Shown here piece by piece: positions 12,717 to 23,750 of a stretch of 64,000 bases of DNA. The stretch's first letter is position 1. Each line of letters opens with the position of its first letter. The translations under genes and the position numbers were made by a program. The notes below the pieces were generated by a model. It searched no databases and was not told the origin of the DNA. It saw only the letters and a list, made by a program, of their open reading frames with translations. This stretch comes from Prosopocoilus inquinatus. Its lineage: Eukaryota > Arthropoda > Insecta > Coleoptera > Lucanidae. The DNA lies in assembly GCA_036172665.1 (NCBI GenBank), contig CM069875.1, positions 23,653,806-23,717,805 on the forward strand, written 5' to 3'.

Positions 12717-14023
12717 AGGGTGTGTCAACTAAAAATCCGGAATGCTTTTATCATTTAGCTATTTTCTAAATACCGTTAGCCTTGACAAAAAAATTGTGTC
12801 ATTTGTCTATGTCAACTTAACAAATGTCAAAACAAGCGTTGTGGTGTTTCTAACTTGTGTACGTGACAAGATGAAGACGTTGAAAGAGAATTCTCGCAGA
12901 AAACTCATTGGCGAATTTTATATAGACCATAGAGGGCAAGGGAAATTATACACCGTGAATCATTTCAAAACAATGGGAATTCCGCAAAGTAGTATATATG
13001 ATATTATAAAACGAGTAGAGAATGAAAAAACGCTTACTAGAATCGAAGGAAGTGGAAGGATAGCAAAAAAAATGCCCAAGAGAAAGAAAGAGCAACTTGT
13101 TCAGGAGGCAGTTGGAAAACTTGGAATATCTTATCGAAAACTATCAAGAAAATTTAACATATGTCACGAGTACGTAAGGAAAATACTAAAGGAAGATAAT
13201 GTAGTTCTAAGAAAGAGAAAATCTGCTCCGAAATATAGTGAATCTCAACTGAAAAGTCAAAAAGGTTTCCTGCGTAAATTGCGCGAAGGGCATTTGAAGC
13301 CAGCGAACCAAAATTTTGTAGTAATGGATGATGAGTCTTACTTTACTTTAGATGGTACCGAAGTTGCTGGAAATAACAGCTACTTTTATAAAAAAGGTGT
13401 GGAAATCGATTCTGAAGTCATTTACAAAAGGCACGCTAAGTTTTCCAAGAAAGTTTTGGTCTGGCTAGCGATAAGCAGCAAAGGAAGGTCTGCTCCCTTC
13501 ATCGCCCCTTCAGGACTTTGTGTTGACCAAAATGTATATTCAAAGGAATGTATCCGTAAAAGACTTGTACCATTTCTACGAAAATACCACAATGACAACA
13601 ATTACATCTTTTGGCCGGACATGGCTACGGCACACTACGCGCGTAATACTCTAGCCGTATACGAGCAGCATCAAATTAAATACATTCCACGAGCAGAAAA
13701 TGTAGCAAATGTACCTCAATTGAGACCAATCGAGCGCTTTTGGTATCAACTGAAGCAGAAAGTTTATGAAGGTGGCTGGGAAGCAAAAACAGTGGAAGAA
13801 TTGAAGGCCCGAATCAAAAACAAACTTCGCCAATTCAATTCTTCGCACTTTCAGACCTTGATGGCTCGTGTACATACCAAAGTGCGGCAAGCGGCGGATT
13901 ATGGTCCTGATCACGTCATTTGACATTAGATAAATTGTTATAATTCTTAAATAAATAATGTTTTGTTTAGTTAATAAAATATAGTTGAACAAAGATTTTC
14001 CGGATTTTTAGTTGACACACCCT
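12717..14023 (+). mobile_element. Complete Tc1/mariner element, DD37E type, apparently autonomous
   Basis: The 1307-bp element is bounded by TA on both sides (12715-12716 and 14024-14025). It has 26-bp perfect terminal inverted repeats beginning agggtgtgtcaactaaaa (12717-12742 and 13998-14023). It holds one open transposase gene with no stop or frameshift. Intact ends and an intact ORF set it apart from every other transposon in the window and suggest recent insertion. It lies upstream of the first visible host exon. Confidence 0.93.
12871..13923 (+). CDS. Tc1/mariner transposase, DD37E
   Basis: Cut-and-paste transposase acting at the element's own TIRs. The reading frame is open from an ATG at 12742, but that codon overlaps the left TIR. 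The ATG at 12871 gives 350 aa (MKTLKENSRRK), the usual family length, and is chosen. The N-terminal third has helix-turn-helix-like DNA-binding segments (GIPQSSIYDIIKRV; ISYRKLSRKFNICHEYVRKI). The RNase H-like catalytic domain shows the first Asp in VVMDDESYF, the second in FWPDMATAHYA and the third acidic residue in VPQLRPIERFWYQLK. Thirty-seven residues separate the second Asp from the Glu, matching the DD37E subgroup. The C-terminus ends in GPDHVI. No frameshift or stop is seen, so function is plausible. Confidence 0.93.
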   Translation: MKTLKENSRRKLIGEFYIDHRGQGKLYTVNHFKTMGIPQSSIYDIIKRVENEKTLTRIEGSGRIAKKMPKRKKEQLVQEAVGKLGISYRKLSRKFNICHEYVRKILKEDNVVLRKRKSAPKYSESQLKSQKGFLRKLREGHLKPANQNFVVMDDESYFTLDGTEVAGNNSYFYKKGVEIDSEVIYKRHAKFSKKVLVWLAISSKGRSAPFIAPSGLCVDQNVYSKECIRKRLVPFLRKYHNDNNYIFWPDMATAHYARNTLAVYEQHQIKYIPRAENVANVPQLRPIERFWYQLKQKVYEGGWEAKTVEELKARIKNKLRQFNSSHFQTLMARVHTKVRQAADYGPDHVI

Positions 14024-14177
14024 TACGTTGACTTATTTGCGGATTTGTTTGTTGACTTGTCATAAAATTCTTAAACTAATCGTGTATCTGTTGCGATGCA
14101 AAAGTGATGTGGAACAGCAACTGGTTTCATACAAAGTATGTTAATGAGTTGCTCAACTTTTTTAATAATATAATAAT

Positions 14178-14226
14178 ATACCGAGTATCCATTTTGATTA
14201 CGCACCATAGGAATATCAATGCAATT
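14178..14226 (+). repeat. Fragment of a dispersed repeat (second copy at 51952)
   Basis: The stretch ttgattacgcaccatagg followed by aatatcaatgca nearly repeats 51965-52000 in the same orientation. At 51952 it is preceded by ggggtgtcc, which resembles a transposon terminus. No partner end was found for either copy. Confidence 0.5.
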
Positions 14227-14929
14227 ATTTTTAAATGTAAATTACAACAATATGATCTTGTTGCAGATATTACCGTGTCATTGTTGTCCTTTCTGTGTTT
14301 TATTGCCAGTTTCTTTAAATTATTTAAATAAATAGAATCTTTTCGTTTGCCATCTTCTACATAGCGTTCGTTTCATTTAACTTGAAAATGCGCTCACCTT
14401 GTTTCATTTCATTTTTGTTTGAATCTTGCGACTTGCGACGGTTTCGTATTTAAATAACTTTTAATTTATAATATAGCCCACTCTATTCCTTCCATTTTGC
14501 AGACTTAATTGAAGCAGCTGGTACAGGGCATTCGAACATAGTATGCCCCATTCTAGCGAGTACTTCATGTTCTATTGACCGTTGCAAATTTCTTAATACA
14601 TTTATTTAGTTTACTTTGATGTGCAGTCGTCTTCTAAATTGAAATATTTTGTTTATTGTTCTTGAATTACTTTCCAATTTTAATGAATTCTGCGTTAATT
14701 CTTCAGAAGTAATTACCAAGTTCTCTGATATTTCTATTCCCTCAAAACCCTCTTTGTGTACATTCTGATAGTGATCGTCCTTTTGTCTTGTCTTATACTT
14801 ACGTACTTAACAATACCTAATCTAACCGAATCTATTCCACATTGTAAAATGATAAAAGATTTGTGCCTTTTTAACCAAGTCTATAGTTATCGAATAAAAT
14901 AGCATTAATTATACCACATATAGACGACA

Positions 14930-15560
14930 TCAAAAAAGCGCCTAAAAATCCGGGCTTTATTCATAACGGTCGTTGTAGTAAACTGAGAACGCAGGCAAAA
15001 GAGATAGAGCACGTCTGTCCTCTTGCAAAGGCAAGGTCCTTCCCTACTCATAACGTAATGCTATCCCGTTCGCACTTCATAACTTTCACTCTTTAACCAT
15101 TTGCGCTATTTGATTTCATTGGACTACTATGTTTTCAATTAGATTTAGCAACCAGCATTCCTTACGATTTCAATCAGACTTTTAATTAATTTGTTGGACG
15201 TTAATGGTAGGTCCACCAATTAAATTCGAACTTAAATTTAAATTCGATGAAAGAATTGCTGCCCGAAGATGGGTGTTTCGAAACGTTATTTGCTGTAAAT
15301 ATGAGCGCAAACTGCTCGAGTGTTAATAATTAAAACATAAAGCCGATAAAAAACTCATTCGGGCGTCCTCCGCATTCGGTGGAATTAAACGAAGACCTGT
15401 CGCTTTTATTTTTATTATTATTGTCACCAACGCCATCGACATCGCCTTCACTGATCGCCGTTCCGTATTAAATGAAAACATTTACGATAATATCCGCGAT
15501 ATTTATAACTGTCAGTCGCTTTGTCATGTTTTTATCGAAAATAGTTCGAAACGAATCAAA
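14930..15560. other. Non-repetitive GC-richer intronic or upstream block, candidate enhancer
   Basis: No ORF, repeat or splice-flanked exon is seen. Composition rises relative to both sides (for example gcgtcctccgcattcggtgg near 15363 and the block at 15428-15460). It lies 3 kb before the first visible host exon. The regulatory role is inferred from composition and lack of repeats only. Confidence 0.2.
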
Positions 15561-16039
15561 TTACTTGAGCAATTCACTCTGCTAATTTAGTTTTTAATTT
15601 GTTCGATCATTGCTCTGCATACTCATATAGTAATCAATTAGTAACTTACTATTTTATTTGTTAGTACCTACTGGCATGCTATAATTTTTGAAAGAAACTT
15701 CCCCTAACATTATTTAAACTACATACAATTTCTTTAACAGCAGCAAAATAAAAAAAAAAAAACATTAAATAAGAAAAGTGTTTTCTCTTTCTCGTCTGCT
15801 GTAATCTAAAAAACAAACCTCTACTAGTCATGCTGTTTTTTCTTATCATATACCGATCGTTTAAAAAAATATACCTTAATGTATTCTTCCTCTGTTGCTT
15901 CAATACATGCATAGAGGGTGGCACATTTGTGACAAAGTTAATTATCACCGTAATATTATTTCTAAGAAATAAAAATTTGGCAGTCGTGTAGTAGTACAAA
16001 CGTGTCTTTACTACTGTAACACAGAGTGTGAATATTCTA

Positions 16040-16902
16040 CACAGGGTGTTTTCCTATGCGAACAAAATTAATGATTTTCAGGAACTATTTTCTTTGAATT
16101 TTCAAACGGAACACCCTGTATTTTTTTACTGAAACAGGTTTATTTTTTCATAGGCTTTAATTTTTGTTAAGAGTATTATGTACCTAAAATCATTATTTAC
16201 GATCTACGACTTTTTAAAAAATTATCCGATTTACTTCTGTTAACTAAAATTTTATAGGCGGCGTGAAAAAAACCGTACGTCACGGTAACCGTCAATAATT
16301 TTCAAGTTATATTCTGTTTTTTTTTTTTTTGTTTCAAATGTTGGTACCTACTACCAGAATGTTAAGAAAAATCAAAAATGTCAGTTCTACGTTTAGTGAT
16401 AAAAGCAGGGATCCAACAGAAATCCTAGAATTAGGTACATTCGTCAACTTTTAGACACTAAATTCCCTCAAAGTTGGAAGGTAAACCTCTTCGATCACCC
16501 GATTTAACAAAAATGGATTTTTTTCTTTGGAATTATGTGAAAGATCAGGTTTATAGCATACCTCCAACTACCAAAGAGAATATGAAAATTAGGTTTAGAG
16601 AAGCCTTTCAAGATATCGATATGAATGTTCTTAGAAATGTAAGCCACTCGTTTGAAAGTCGTGTAGCAAGGTGCATTGAATAATTTGTTAATAATAAGTT
16701 TTTGTTCAGCAGAATTTGATTTAATTTAATTAATGCCCTATATCATCGTAAATAATGAGTTTACGTGCATAATATCCTTAATAAAAATCAGAGCCTATGA
16801 AAAAATTCTGCTTCAGTAAAAAACAGGGCGTTCCATTTGAAAATTCAAAGAAAAAAGTTCTTGAAAATCACTAAATTTCTTCGCCAAGGGAAAACACCCT
16901 GT
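16040..16902 (+). mobile_element. Mariner-like element relic with about 115-bp TIRs
   Basis: The left terminus (acagggtgttttcc ... gaattttcaaa ... ttcataggct, 16041-16155) matches the reverse complement of 16795-16902. Inside lies a transposase remnant at 16474-16683 with the conserved RSPDLTKMDFFLWNYVKDQ block. The element is internally deleted: about 860 bp in total, shorter than a full element. Confidence 0.8.
16474..16683 (+). pseudogene. C-terminal fragment of mariner-like transposase
   Basis: About 69 codons remain. They hold the RSPDLTKMDFFLWNYVKDQ block, in which the aspartate of PDLT/MDFFLW marks the third catalytic region in this insect transposase group. It continues with TTKENMKIRFREAFQDI and ends near VARCIE. 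The DNA-binding domain and the first two catalytic acids are missing. The same family is represented by the relic at 36915-38058. Confidence 0.8.
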
Positions 16903-17305
16903 ATAAAATATTCCATTCAGACTCTATGTTTACAGTGACGTAGAAACACTATACATACGACTGCCAAGTTTTAATTTCCTAGAAGTAATATTACGGGTAC
17001 TCTGATCGTTGACGTTGTAACGCAATATCTCCAAAATTTATAGATTTTCGTAAATAAGTTGGTAATTCTCCCTTAAAGGTCCAATTTCTTTTGTTTATTA
17101 GAAACTTTATTTTACGCCGAGTTTAAAAGTATACGGGTTGTTCCATTAAAAAAATACAATGGTAGAATCACTCATTTACGGAACGCTCCGTATTGTAGAA
17201 AATAATTTTATAATACGGATCTTTTAACTTTTTTGCACTTTACGTTCGGCAAGGGTGATAATTAACTTTGTCACACTAATGTACCTCACTGCATCAACAT
17301 CTTAG

Positions 17306-18338
17306 ATTTCATAAGACAGCTTAAACATTTAACTTCTGAATTAAGTTTAACTCTATTGTGTTTTCTATTTGTTCCGTACAAAACTGCGCAGGAATCACAC
17401 AAAGAGAAGGTTTCCTCCTCTTAAAATTTGATGTAGTTAATAGTTTATAATGTCACTTTCAACCTGAGTCAATGTATGTATTTCTGATCACACGACATAA
17501 GCAAATTGTTTAAAACTTTTCCCATTTTCCTCAAAAAAGTTCCTTATTGTTAGTTCTGTTGAGTATAAAGTTGTGGTCAAGTTAAAACAACTGTAACGCA
17601 CACCATCGAAGTCATCCAGTGTAACTTGGAAGAAGCTATAATTATGTATTTGTGAAACACAATAATTAATGTTGGCTAAACTAATTCTAGCAGTATGTAG
17701 AGCACTGTAATTAGATCGAATGTAATATCTTGTCTTTTTTGTTTAAAATGGATAATTAACTCTGTTTTACTAAGGTGTGTCTTAATAGTCTTGTAATCTA
17801 TGACTGGAAAATCATACCTCGAATTTTAATTAATAATTTATTTTAAATTGAATATTTGTTTTATGAATTTAAATCTTAAACATTTAACTATTCAAATTAG
17901 GCAGAAAATTTGGGATTTATTTGGTTCACGAATAGTTACGAGTGAAGATTCGGCTTACGTTATACCTTTCATAAGCATCTAGATTGCAAGACTTTTGGGA
18001 CACGCATTATATTGATTTGGTATTTTTTGAATGCACATTATGTTTAATTATAATATATGATTTAATAATTTATTTATATTAATTAATACGACACTGAAAT
18101 ATTTTTTTGTTATCTCAAATGCCATACTAGCTGCAATTTGCTTTGCTGATAAACTAACATCCGTTTGTGACTTTCATCGTCCTTGCTTATCTAATAACAT
18201 AATTATTTCCGAATTCGATTAATCTATAAGATTTTCTACGACACGCGACAATGTTACAAAAGAATCTGGGTTTTATATGACCAATACTGAATTTATTTTT
18301 GACATTGGTATAATAATTTTTTCTTTTTAATATTCCAG
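17306..18338. other. Intron end before exon A, no other feature
   Basis: AT-rich. It ends in a polypyrimidine-like tract and AG at 18337-18338. Upstream exons that would supply the first base of the split codon were not identified in the window. Confidence 0.5.
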
Positions 18339-18815
18339 ATTCAATTTTCTCATCGAGTTATACACTTGGTGCACCAACCCCACCGCCAGGTTCACCATAC
18401 TCACCTGTCCCGGTGGCGCAACTTGAACTCCTCGCCAAAGGATTCAATTCGAACATAATCATCCAGCAACCCTCTGAATATCCTCTCTCTCCCAAAAAAC
18501 CACAACCTCCGCCACAGATCCAAGAGAAACGGTGTGACGAAAAGTGTTGTACTGTAAAACCACAAAGACCATGCGTGTGCAGTGGATCACCGGTGGCGAA
18601 GACAAAATTCGTCGATAACTCCTCTGGTTGTAGCAGGACCAACCCTGTTGAGTGGGCGCACGTGAGCGTGAAGAAGGAACCGGGGACCCCCTGTCAGGTC
18701 GCCGAGATAACGACCAGCGTTTCGCCGATTATCAAAGTCGAAGTGACGTCGCCGACGCAGAAAAATGCGTCAGACGTGCACACCACGAACGTTCCTCCTG
18801 TTGTTACAACCAATG
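18339..18815 (+). CDS. wge: Internal exon A of a winged eye (wge)-like gene
   Basis: The acceptor is tttttaatattccag (AG at 18337-18338) and the donor is AATG/GTAAGA (GT at 18816-18817). The exon is 477 nt, phase 1 at both ends. It encodes about 159 residues of low-complexity, Pro/Ser-rich sequence starting SIFSSSYTLGAPTPPPGSPY. It includes LLAKGFNSNIIIQQPSEY, a Cys-rich patch (CDEKCCTVKPQRPCVCSG) and a VKKEPGTP motif resembling a sumoylation-type site. This is consistent with the disordered N-terminal part of a nuclear chromatin regulator. If the next intron is retained, translation stops at 18839-18841. The gene name comes from motif memory across the joined exons and is not secure from this exon alone. 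Confidence 0.7.
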
Positions 18816-18880
18816 GTAAGAAATATCTTCTAAAGGTTTGAGGATTGTCTCCGCTTATGATACATTCTCGATTTAAACAG

Positions 18881-19027
18881 GCAATATCCCCGTTGGCATC
18901 GCCGTTGCAAGGCAAAGGATCCAACACCACGAAGTGGTATCATCCCCGTCTTTACCACCTGCTGGACTTCTCACGACAGTTAATACCTCAACGCAATACA
19001 AAGAAATGTCGAGGATATCCGAAATTG
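18881..19027 (+). CDS. wge: Internal exon B of the wge-like gene
   Basis: It is separated from exon A by a 65-bp intron (acceptor tcgatttaaacag, donor ATTG/GTAAGT at 19028). It is 147 nt, phase 1 at both ends. Joined to exon A it starts GNIPVGIAVARQR, the most family-specific block here, then IQHHEVVSSPSLPPAGLL, and ends in ISEIG. It has no stop in the spliced frame. GNIPVGIAVARQR is the strongest reason for assigning the gene to the winged eye family of insect BAH-domain proteins. The assignment was not checked by a database search. Confidence 0.75.
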
Positions 19028-19836
19028 GTAAGTTTTGAATCGAAAGCAGGATATTCGAAACTTTAATTCCTAGAAACTTCTTAACTCAATCTCAAAAAGA
19101 TTTGAACTTAGGACTTCACACTATTCTCGTAATTCTGGAAACTGAATGCAGACTTATTTCAAAGAAGAAATACTGTCAGAAAACGGTTCAATAAATATAT
19201 TTTAACGCTTATGCTCAATAATAATTATTCTTTATTAACTTGAATTCTTCTTTCTTAACCCATGAATTCAAAAACTACATTCCAGTCAACTTTCTTTTTC
19301 AAAGCTTGATTTTGATTCAAACTTCAAACGAATTTACTGAAAAAGTAATGCTTGTTGTTTTAAACTTTAGACACGTTACTTGGTCCTCCTTATTTTTATA
19401 AACCAACTCGGTTGCTTCTTTTTATTTATTATGTATTGTCCACAAGAGAGATGAGTCATGAAAAATGAATACAAAGCTGTTATTTTCTTGTAACATCAAA
19501 ATGCAAACATAGAACAATTAAGAGAGTCACCTCTTTGCTTCAATTCAGTCGTTTTTGTTTTAGAGAATAAAGAAATTTTGAAACGTGAAAGTATTTATTT
19601 CAAGCGTTTCCGCAGAGTTGTGTGTTCCATTTGTTCTATATTAACGTATTATCCGAAAAAGAAGATAGATGTACAGAATCGTTTCTCAAAGAAGAAATTG
19701 AGTGAGAAACTTTTTCCACGTAACCTCAGAACCAAAATTTTGAGTTATTCTTGCTTATTCTTTTCCAGCTTTACGATTTCTTAACGCAATCTGAATATTT
19801 TTTTATCTGCATGATTTTTCCTTTTTTCGCAATACT

Positions 19837-20152
19837 AGACGCATAAAAATTTTTGGGATTAATTGTAATCTGCCCATTCAGTGTCAAATGTGGATAAAGT
19901 TTTATCTGAATAGTTGTTAATCTTCATCGAATTTGGCGTTATTGTTCTCTTTTTCCGACTAAATTGTATCTAAAAGTGAGTGTTTATTCCAACAAGGATG
20001 AGCTTAACTCTGCTCTATTATATACGTAAATGGTAAACATCCTAACTCCGTTTTTCGTAATTCCGCAAACGGATGGACGCGAGGGAACATTGAAAAAGTG
20101 TTCCCTGGCGTCCAAAAAGTGTTAGAATTAACTCCAGATTTTTATCAGTGTA
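19837..20152 (+). mobile_element. MITE family M1, copy 1 (full length)
   Basis: This is the best-preserved copy of a family of about 315 bp that appears four times in the window. The ends are short inverted repeats: gcataaaaatttttggg on the left, and ccagatttttatcagtgta on the right when read forward. The interior landmarks are gtggataaagttttatctga and the pair ggacgcgagggaacat / gttccctggcgtcc, itself an inverted repeat that can form an internal hairpin. There is no ORF. It is a Tc1/mariner-style MITE, probably with TA targets. Confidence 0.8.
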
Positions 20153-21821
20153 CCTACTCTCCTTATCAATAATTTTATTTATACGAATACATAATAGGCC
20201 CCTAAATGTCTTATTAATTTGTGTTTCTCAACTTTTACTTACTTATTGATACCTGATTCAATTTCATTTCTAGTCTTTTTTTTCTTTAGAAACTTATTTA
20301 TTCAAGAACTTTATATTTGTATTTTCATGTTTTTCTTTTCTTAAAACAATCAAGGCGTTTTAAATACGTGTGTACAGCCCCATTCTTTTTACATGAGTCC
20401 AATACGTATCTCTCACTTTTTCCGATATTGCACCCGTTCGATGTTGTTCCTTTTTTACTTGAAAGTTAAATTAAAAGCTTAAATTATTTCCTTGTTCCAT
20501 TAGAAAAGAACGCAACTGCACATTTAAAGATATTCGTGTAATTGGTTTCTTTATCAATTTGTAACTTTTTTCAACAATCTTTGGAGTCTTTAAGGACTTA
20601 CAGTTTATTTCTTCTTTTCTTTATAGAAATATAATCCAGATACTGATCTACTTCGTATACCGAAGCTATTAAAATTACAAATTTTGTTTTATACTATTTT
20701 TAGACGTCTATTCTGCTTTATAGTAGAAGTTTTCTTTTTCTTTCATTCTAAGCTACGTCCACACCGAAACATTGTGTTTATATTGCTCGTTCCTGGAACT
20801 ATGTTTCTCAATGTTTCTGAAAGTTTCTTTATGTTCTTATTGTTGATGGTTGCAGAAACAGATATTCCTAGTGTGACTGAAATGAGTTTCCTTTGTGTAA
20901 AGAGAATGTTTGCGGTGATTTTGTTTTTGTTTCTGTTTCCATAGACAGGTTACGGAAACAAGCAATAAAATGTTCCTCTTTGTTTCTTTGCTGTGGACAT
21001 ACCTTTAGAATAGATAGGTTAGACTCTTCTCACTGCAAGGTTCGTTGTTGTTCACATGAGAAATTGTAGAAATTAATTTATAAATTGCCTGATACATTTA
21101 TTTGTCATTCACTCTCTTCAGGTTTTATTGATATAATTATTCGCCTAAGCTGTTTCATTTATTTATGTTGCATGAAAATGTGACAAATTGTTCTTTCGTT
21201 TACTTCTTTTGATCATAAATTCGAAGGAGAAATTCTGTATTTGAAAGAGGAGGCAAGATTTATTTATCCGGGTTTTTACATTGACCGCAATTGAAAGTGT
21301 ATTTAGAAAATAATAATTAAGTATTGTGTTTTTTTTTCCTATTTCGCCTTCATTAAAGAGAAAAAGAAAATGTTTTGAACGGCACTTAAATTCTTTATAC
21401 AGGGTGTTGAAGAATACGTTTGCCAAATTGCTAGGGTAAGTAAATCGAACTAAAATAAGCTACTTTTGTTATATAACCTAGGGTCGAAGTTAAGAATTAC
21501 TTTTTAAGATTGCAAAAGTGACTCAGGCTGCATGAATAAGATGAAGTAAATGCTTTTACTTCAATTATTAATTTTTTTCGATGCTAAGTTACTTGGAAAA
21601 TTTTTAGTTATAAATCATTATTCATTATCCAAATCCTCTTGTAAAAGTTCTTATATGCTACGAGTAGAATTATTTCAAAATTTCAATTTTTTCCACATAC
21701 ATATCCATACATCTGATCCAATATTTCAGAAACGTAAAGAAGTTATTAACAATAAACAGAAATGGGTAACCTAAGCCGATAGTTTTTCGCAGAATACGTT
21801 ACATAAGGTGAGGTCGTTAAG

Positions 21822-22190
21822 TTATAATTCTTCTGTTTTATGGATTTCTTTTGCTTCTCGTAGATTGAGTTCAATACCTTTATTCGTATGATGTAATATA
21901 TGTGTACTGTTTACAGTATGGTTTTCTGCAATTAAATCATTAGCGAAAGTAGAATCTGTTTTTTTGTAATTTAAATGATTTACATGTTCTTTTACACGTG
22001 TATGGAAACTTCGACCGGTTTGACCTATGTATACCCCTTTACAATTGCTACATTTTGATTTATATACTTCGTATTTCTGAAATTTATCTATTTTATTTTT
22101 AGCATTGAGAATCGTATTTTTTTTTGTTTTGTTGTGTGGTTTGTAAGCTATTATAATTTCATCATTATTGAAAGTTTTACTTATAATTCT
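21822..22190 (-). pseudogene. Penelope-like element GIY-YIG endonuclease fragment
   Basis: On the minus strand the C-terminal end of a Penelope-like element polyprotein is readable. It begins NNDEIIIAYKPHNKTKK, has one frameshift inside a run of nine A (about 22115), and continues DKFQKYEVYKSKCSNC. It then shows the nuclease signature GVYIGQTGRSFHTRVKEH (GIY-like GVY, YIG, and the catalytic Arg of the TGRSF..R helix). It runs on through NHLNYKKTDSTFAND and LREAKEIHKTEEL to a stop at 21822-21824. The reverse transcriptase half is absent; the upstream edge meets an M1 MITE. GIY-YIG fused to an RT is the hallmark of Penelope-like retroelements. This family also carries hammerhead ribozymes, linking it to the ribozyme repeats elsewhere in this intron. 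Confidence 0.85.
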
Positions 22191-22192
22191 GT

Positions 22193-22434
22193 TGTGTTAA
22201 GTATGGATAAAATTTTATTTGAGTTGTTAATAATTATCCAATTTGGAGTTAATGTTGTGTCTAAAAGTGAGTCCAACTCCAACAACGATAAACTCTACTC
22301 CTAAATTTAAAGGGTAAACATGCTAACTCCGATTTCTGTAAGCTCCACAAACGGATGGACGCGAAGAAACACGGAAATAGTGTTCCCTGGCGTACAAAAA
22401 GTGTTAGAATTAACTCTAAATTTTTATCTGTGTA
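22193..22434 (+). mobile_element. MITE family M1, copy 2 (5' truncated)
   Basis: It starts within the family at gtatggataaaattttatttg and runs to the right terminus tttttatctgtgta. It retains the ggacgcgaagaaac / gttccctggcgt inverted pair. It adjoins the Penelope-like fragment directly. Confidence 0.75.
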
Positions 22435-22914
22435 AGATCCTTACGAACAAACAAAACAAAATAATAAAATAAATAGGTAAACTTTCTTATTGTATTTAAA
22501 ATTATTTTAGAACACAGTGAGTGTATCCTGAAACTTACAGGATTTTTCTTCACTTGTAGATATTTTAATGGAAGAGGTTTTAAATTTCTAAACTTATAAG
22601 GCAATCAGTAGTGCTGAGGCTGTGCAAGTTGGAACGCAACGATTTTGAGTATATGTTGCCAAATAACTCATTTAAAAAAATATTCATTTAATAATTTATT
22701 TTTAGTATGTTAATAATTTCTTTATGTTTCTACAATATTAGATCAGAAGAAAGAAACAGATTTGAAATTTTTCAAGAAAACTTCCAAATACATGAAGAAA
22801 ATTGAAATTCTAAATAATTGTGCTCGTGATATAAATAGTAAGAAAGAGATTTGCAATTGATTTTTTTCCTAGTCACTTTTATAGTCTGAAAATGTAATAG
22901 TTATTTTCCGACCA

Positions 22915-23148
22915 TACACTGATAAAAATCTGGAGTTAATTCTAACACTTTTTGGACGCCAGGGAACACTTTTTCGGTGTTCCCTCGCGTCCATCCGTTT
23001 GTGGAGTTACGAAAAACGGTTAGGATGATTACCCTTTAAACGTATGTAGTAGAGCAGAGTTAAGCTTATCCTTGTAATGTAAAACTTTATCCATATTTAA
23101 CACCGAATGGGCAAATTACAATTAATCCCAGAAATTTTTATGTGTGTA
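22915..23148 (-). mobile_element. MITE family M1, copy 3 (reverse orientation, internally shortened)
   Basis: Both ends are present (tacactgataaaaatctgg and cccagaaatttttatgtgtg). The centre lacks a segment seen in copy 1. The ggacgccagggaacac / gttccctcgcgtcc hairpin is intact. Confidence 0.75.
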
Positions 23149-23750
23149 GTTTATACAACAGAAGTGACTTATTTTAGTCTTATTTACATACCCTACCAAT
23201 TTGGCAAACGAATTTTTCAACACCTAAAATAAGGCTAAAAATTATAATTTTGCTAAACAATTGACGAGAGAGAAGAATTAAATAAGATTTGGAAAAGAAT
23301 TAAAATTGGAAATTCCAAAGTATGTATATGTTGTATTAGAAGAAATGAGAATTACACCAAGATTATCGCAAGAAAAACCAAAATTAAAAAGTTCTTATCC
23401 AAAAAGGAGTTTAGTAGAAAGCCTTATTGCACTTATCCTTTGTTCATAAATGATGACGCATTGCAAACACTGCCGCAATTATGTAATAAAATTTAAAACC
23501 TTAATTACTCTACTCGTAAAAGCGTATACTTTGCCGTTAATTATAGCCAAGATCAGTTCGCATGTTGATTCGAAAACGTAGTACCTAGTTGGTTTTCTTT
23601 TTTTTTTGTGCGTTTTTGTTAGCCTCCAAATTCCTTTCCGGTTGTTGAATCCCGTTCCCATCATATCGCCACAGCCATCATCCCGATAACGCCACCGCCG
23701 CCGACGACCATGTGAAAGGCAAGTGTTGATGTCAAAATCTTGTATGTCAG

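Larger units (their letters stand above)
15895..17305. repeat. Nested long inverted repeat enclosing a mariner relic
   Basis: Outside the mariner TIRs the flanks also mirror each other. The sequence aatttggcagtcgt at 15974 and ccgtaatatta at 15949 return as reverse complements at about 16962-16975 and 16985-16995. The further segment gtgacaaagttaattatcacc at 15929-15949 returns at about 17249-17270 after about 250 nt of unrelated sequence. Whole-locus inverted duplication or nested foldbacks would both fit. Confidence 0.6.
21398..23224. mobile_element. Composite TIR element enclosing a Penelope-like fragment and two M1 MITEs
   Basis: The left end (agggtgttgaagaatacg, tttgccaaattgctaggg, to about 21475) mirrors 23150-23224 (aggtgttgaaaaattcg, tttgccaaattggtaggg, reverse strand), about 75 bp of TIR. 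Inside lie a GIY-YIG endonuclease fragment (21822-22190, minus), a 5'-truncated M1 MITE (22193-22434, plus) and an M1 MITE in reverse (22915-23148), which abuts the right TIR. Order of events inferred: a mariner-like non-autonomous element gathered later insertions. Confidence 0.6.

Noticed and set aside
13651..13992. 113-codon minus-strand ORF
   Set aside because: It is antisense to the intact transposase gene.
15255..15290. Hammerhead-like string CCCGAAGATGGG...TCGAAACG
   Set aside because: CCGAAGA lacks the invariant U4, stem II does not close properly and no stem I pairing was found.
18358..18642. 94-codon minus-strand ORF over exon A
   Set aside because: Shadow of the Pro-rich coding exon, giving Gly/Glu-rich reverse sequence.
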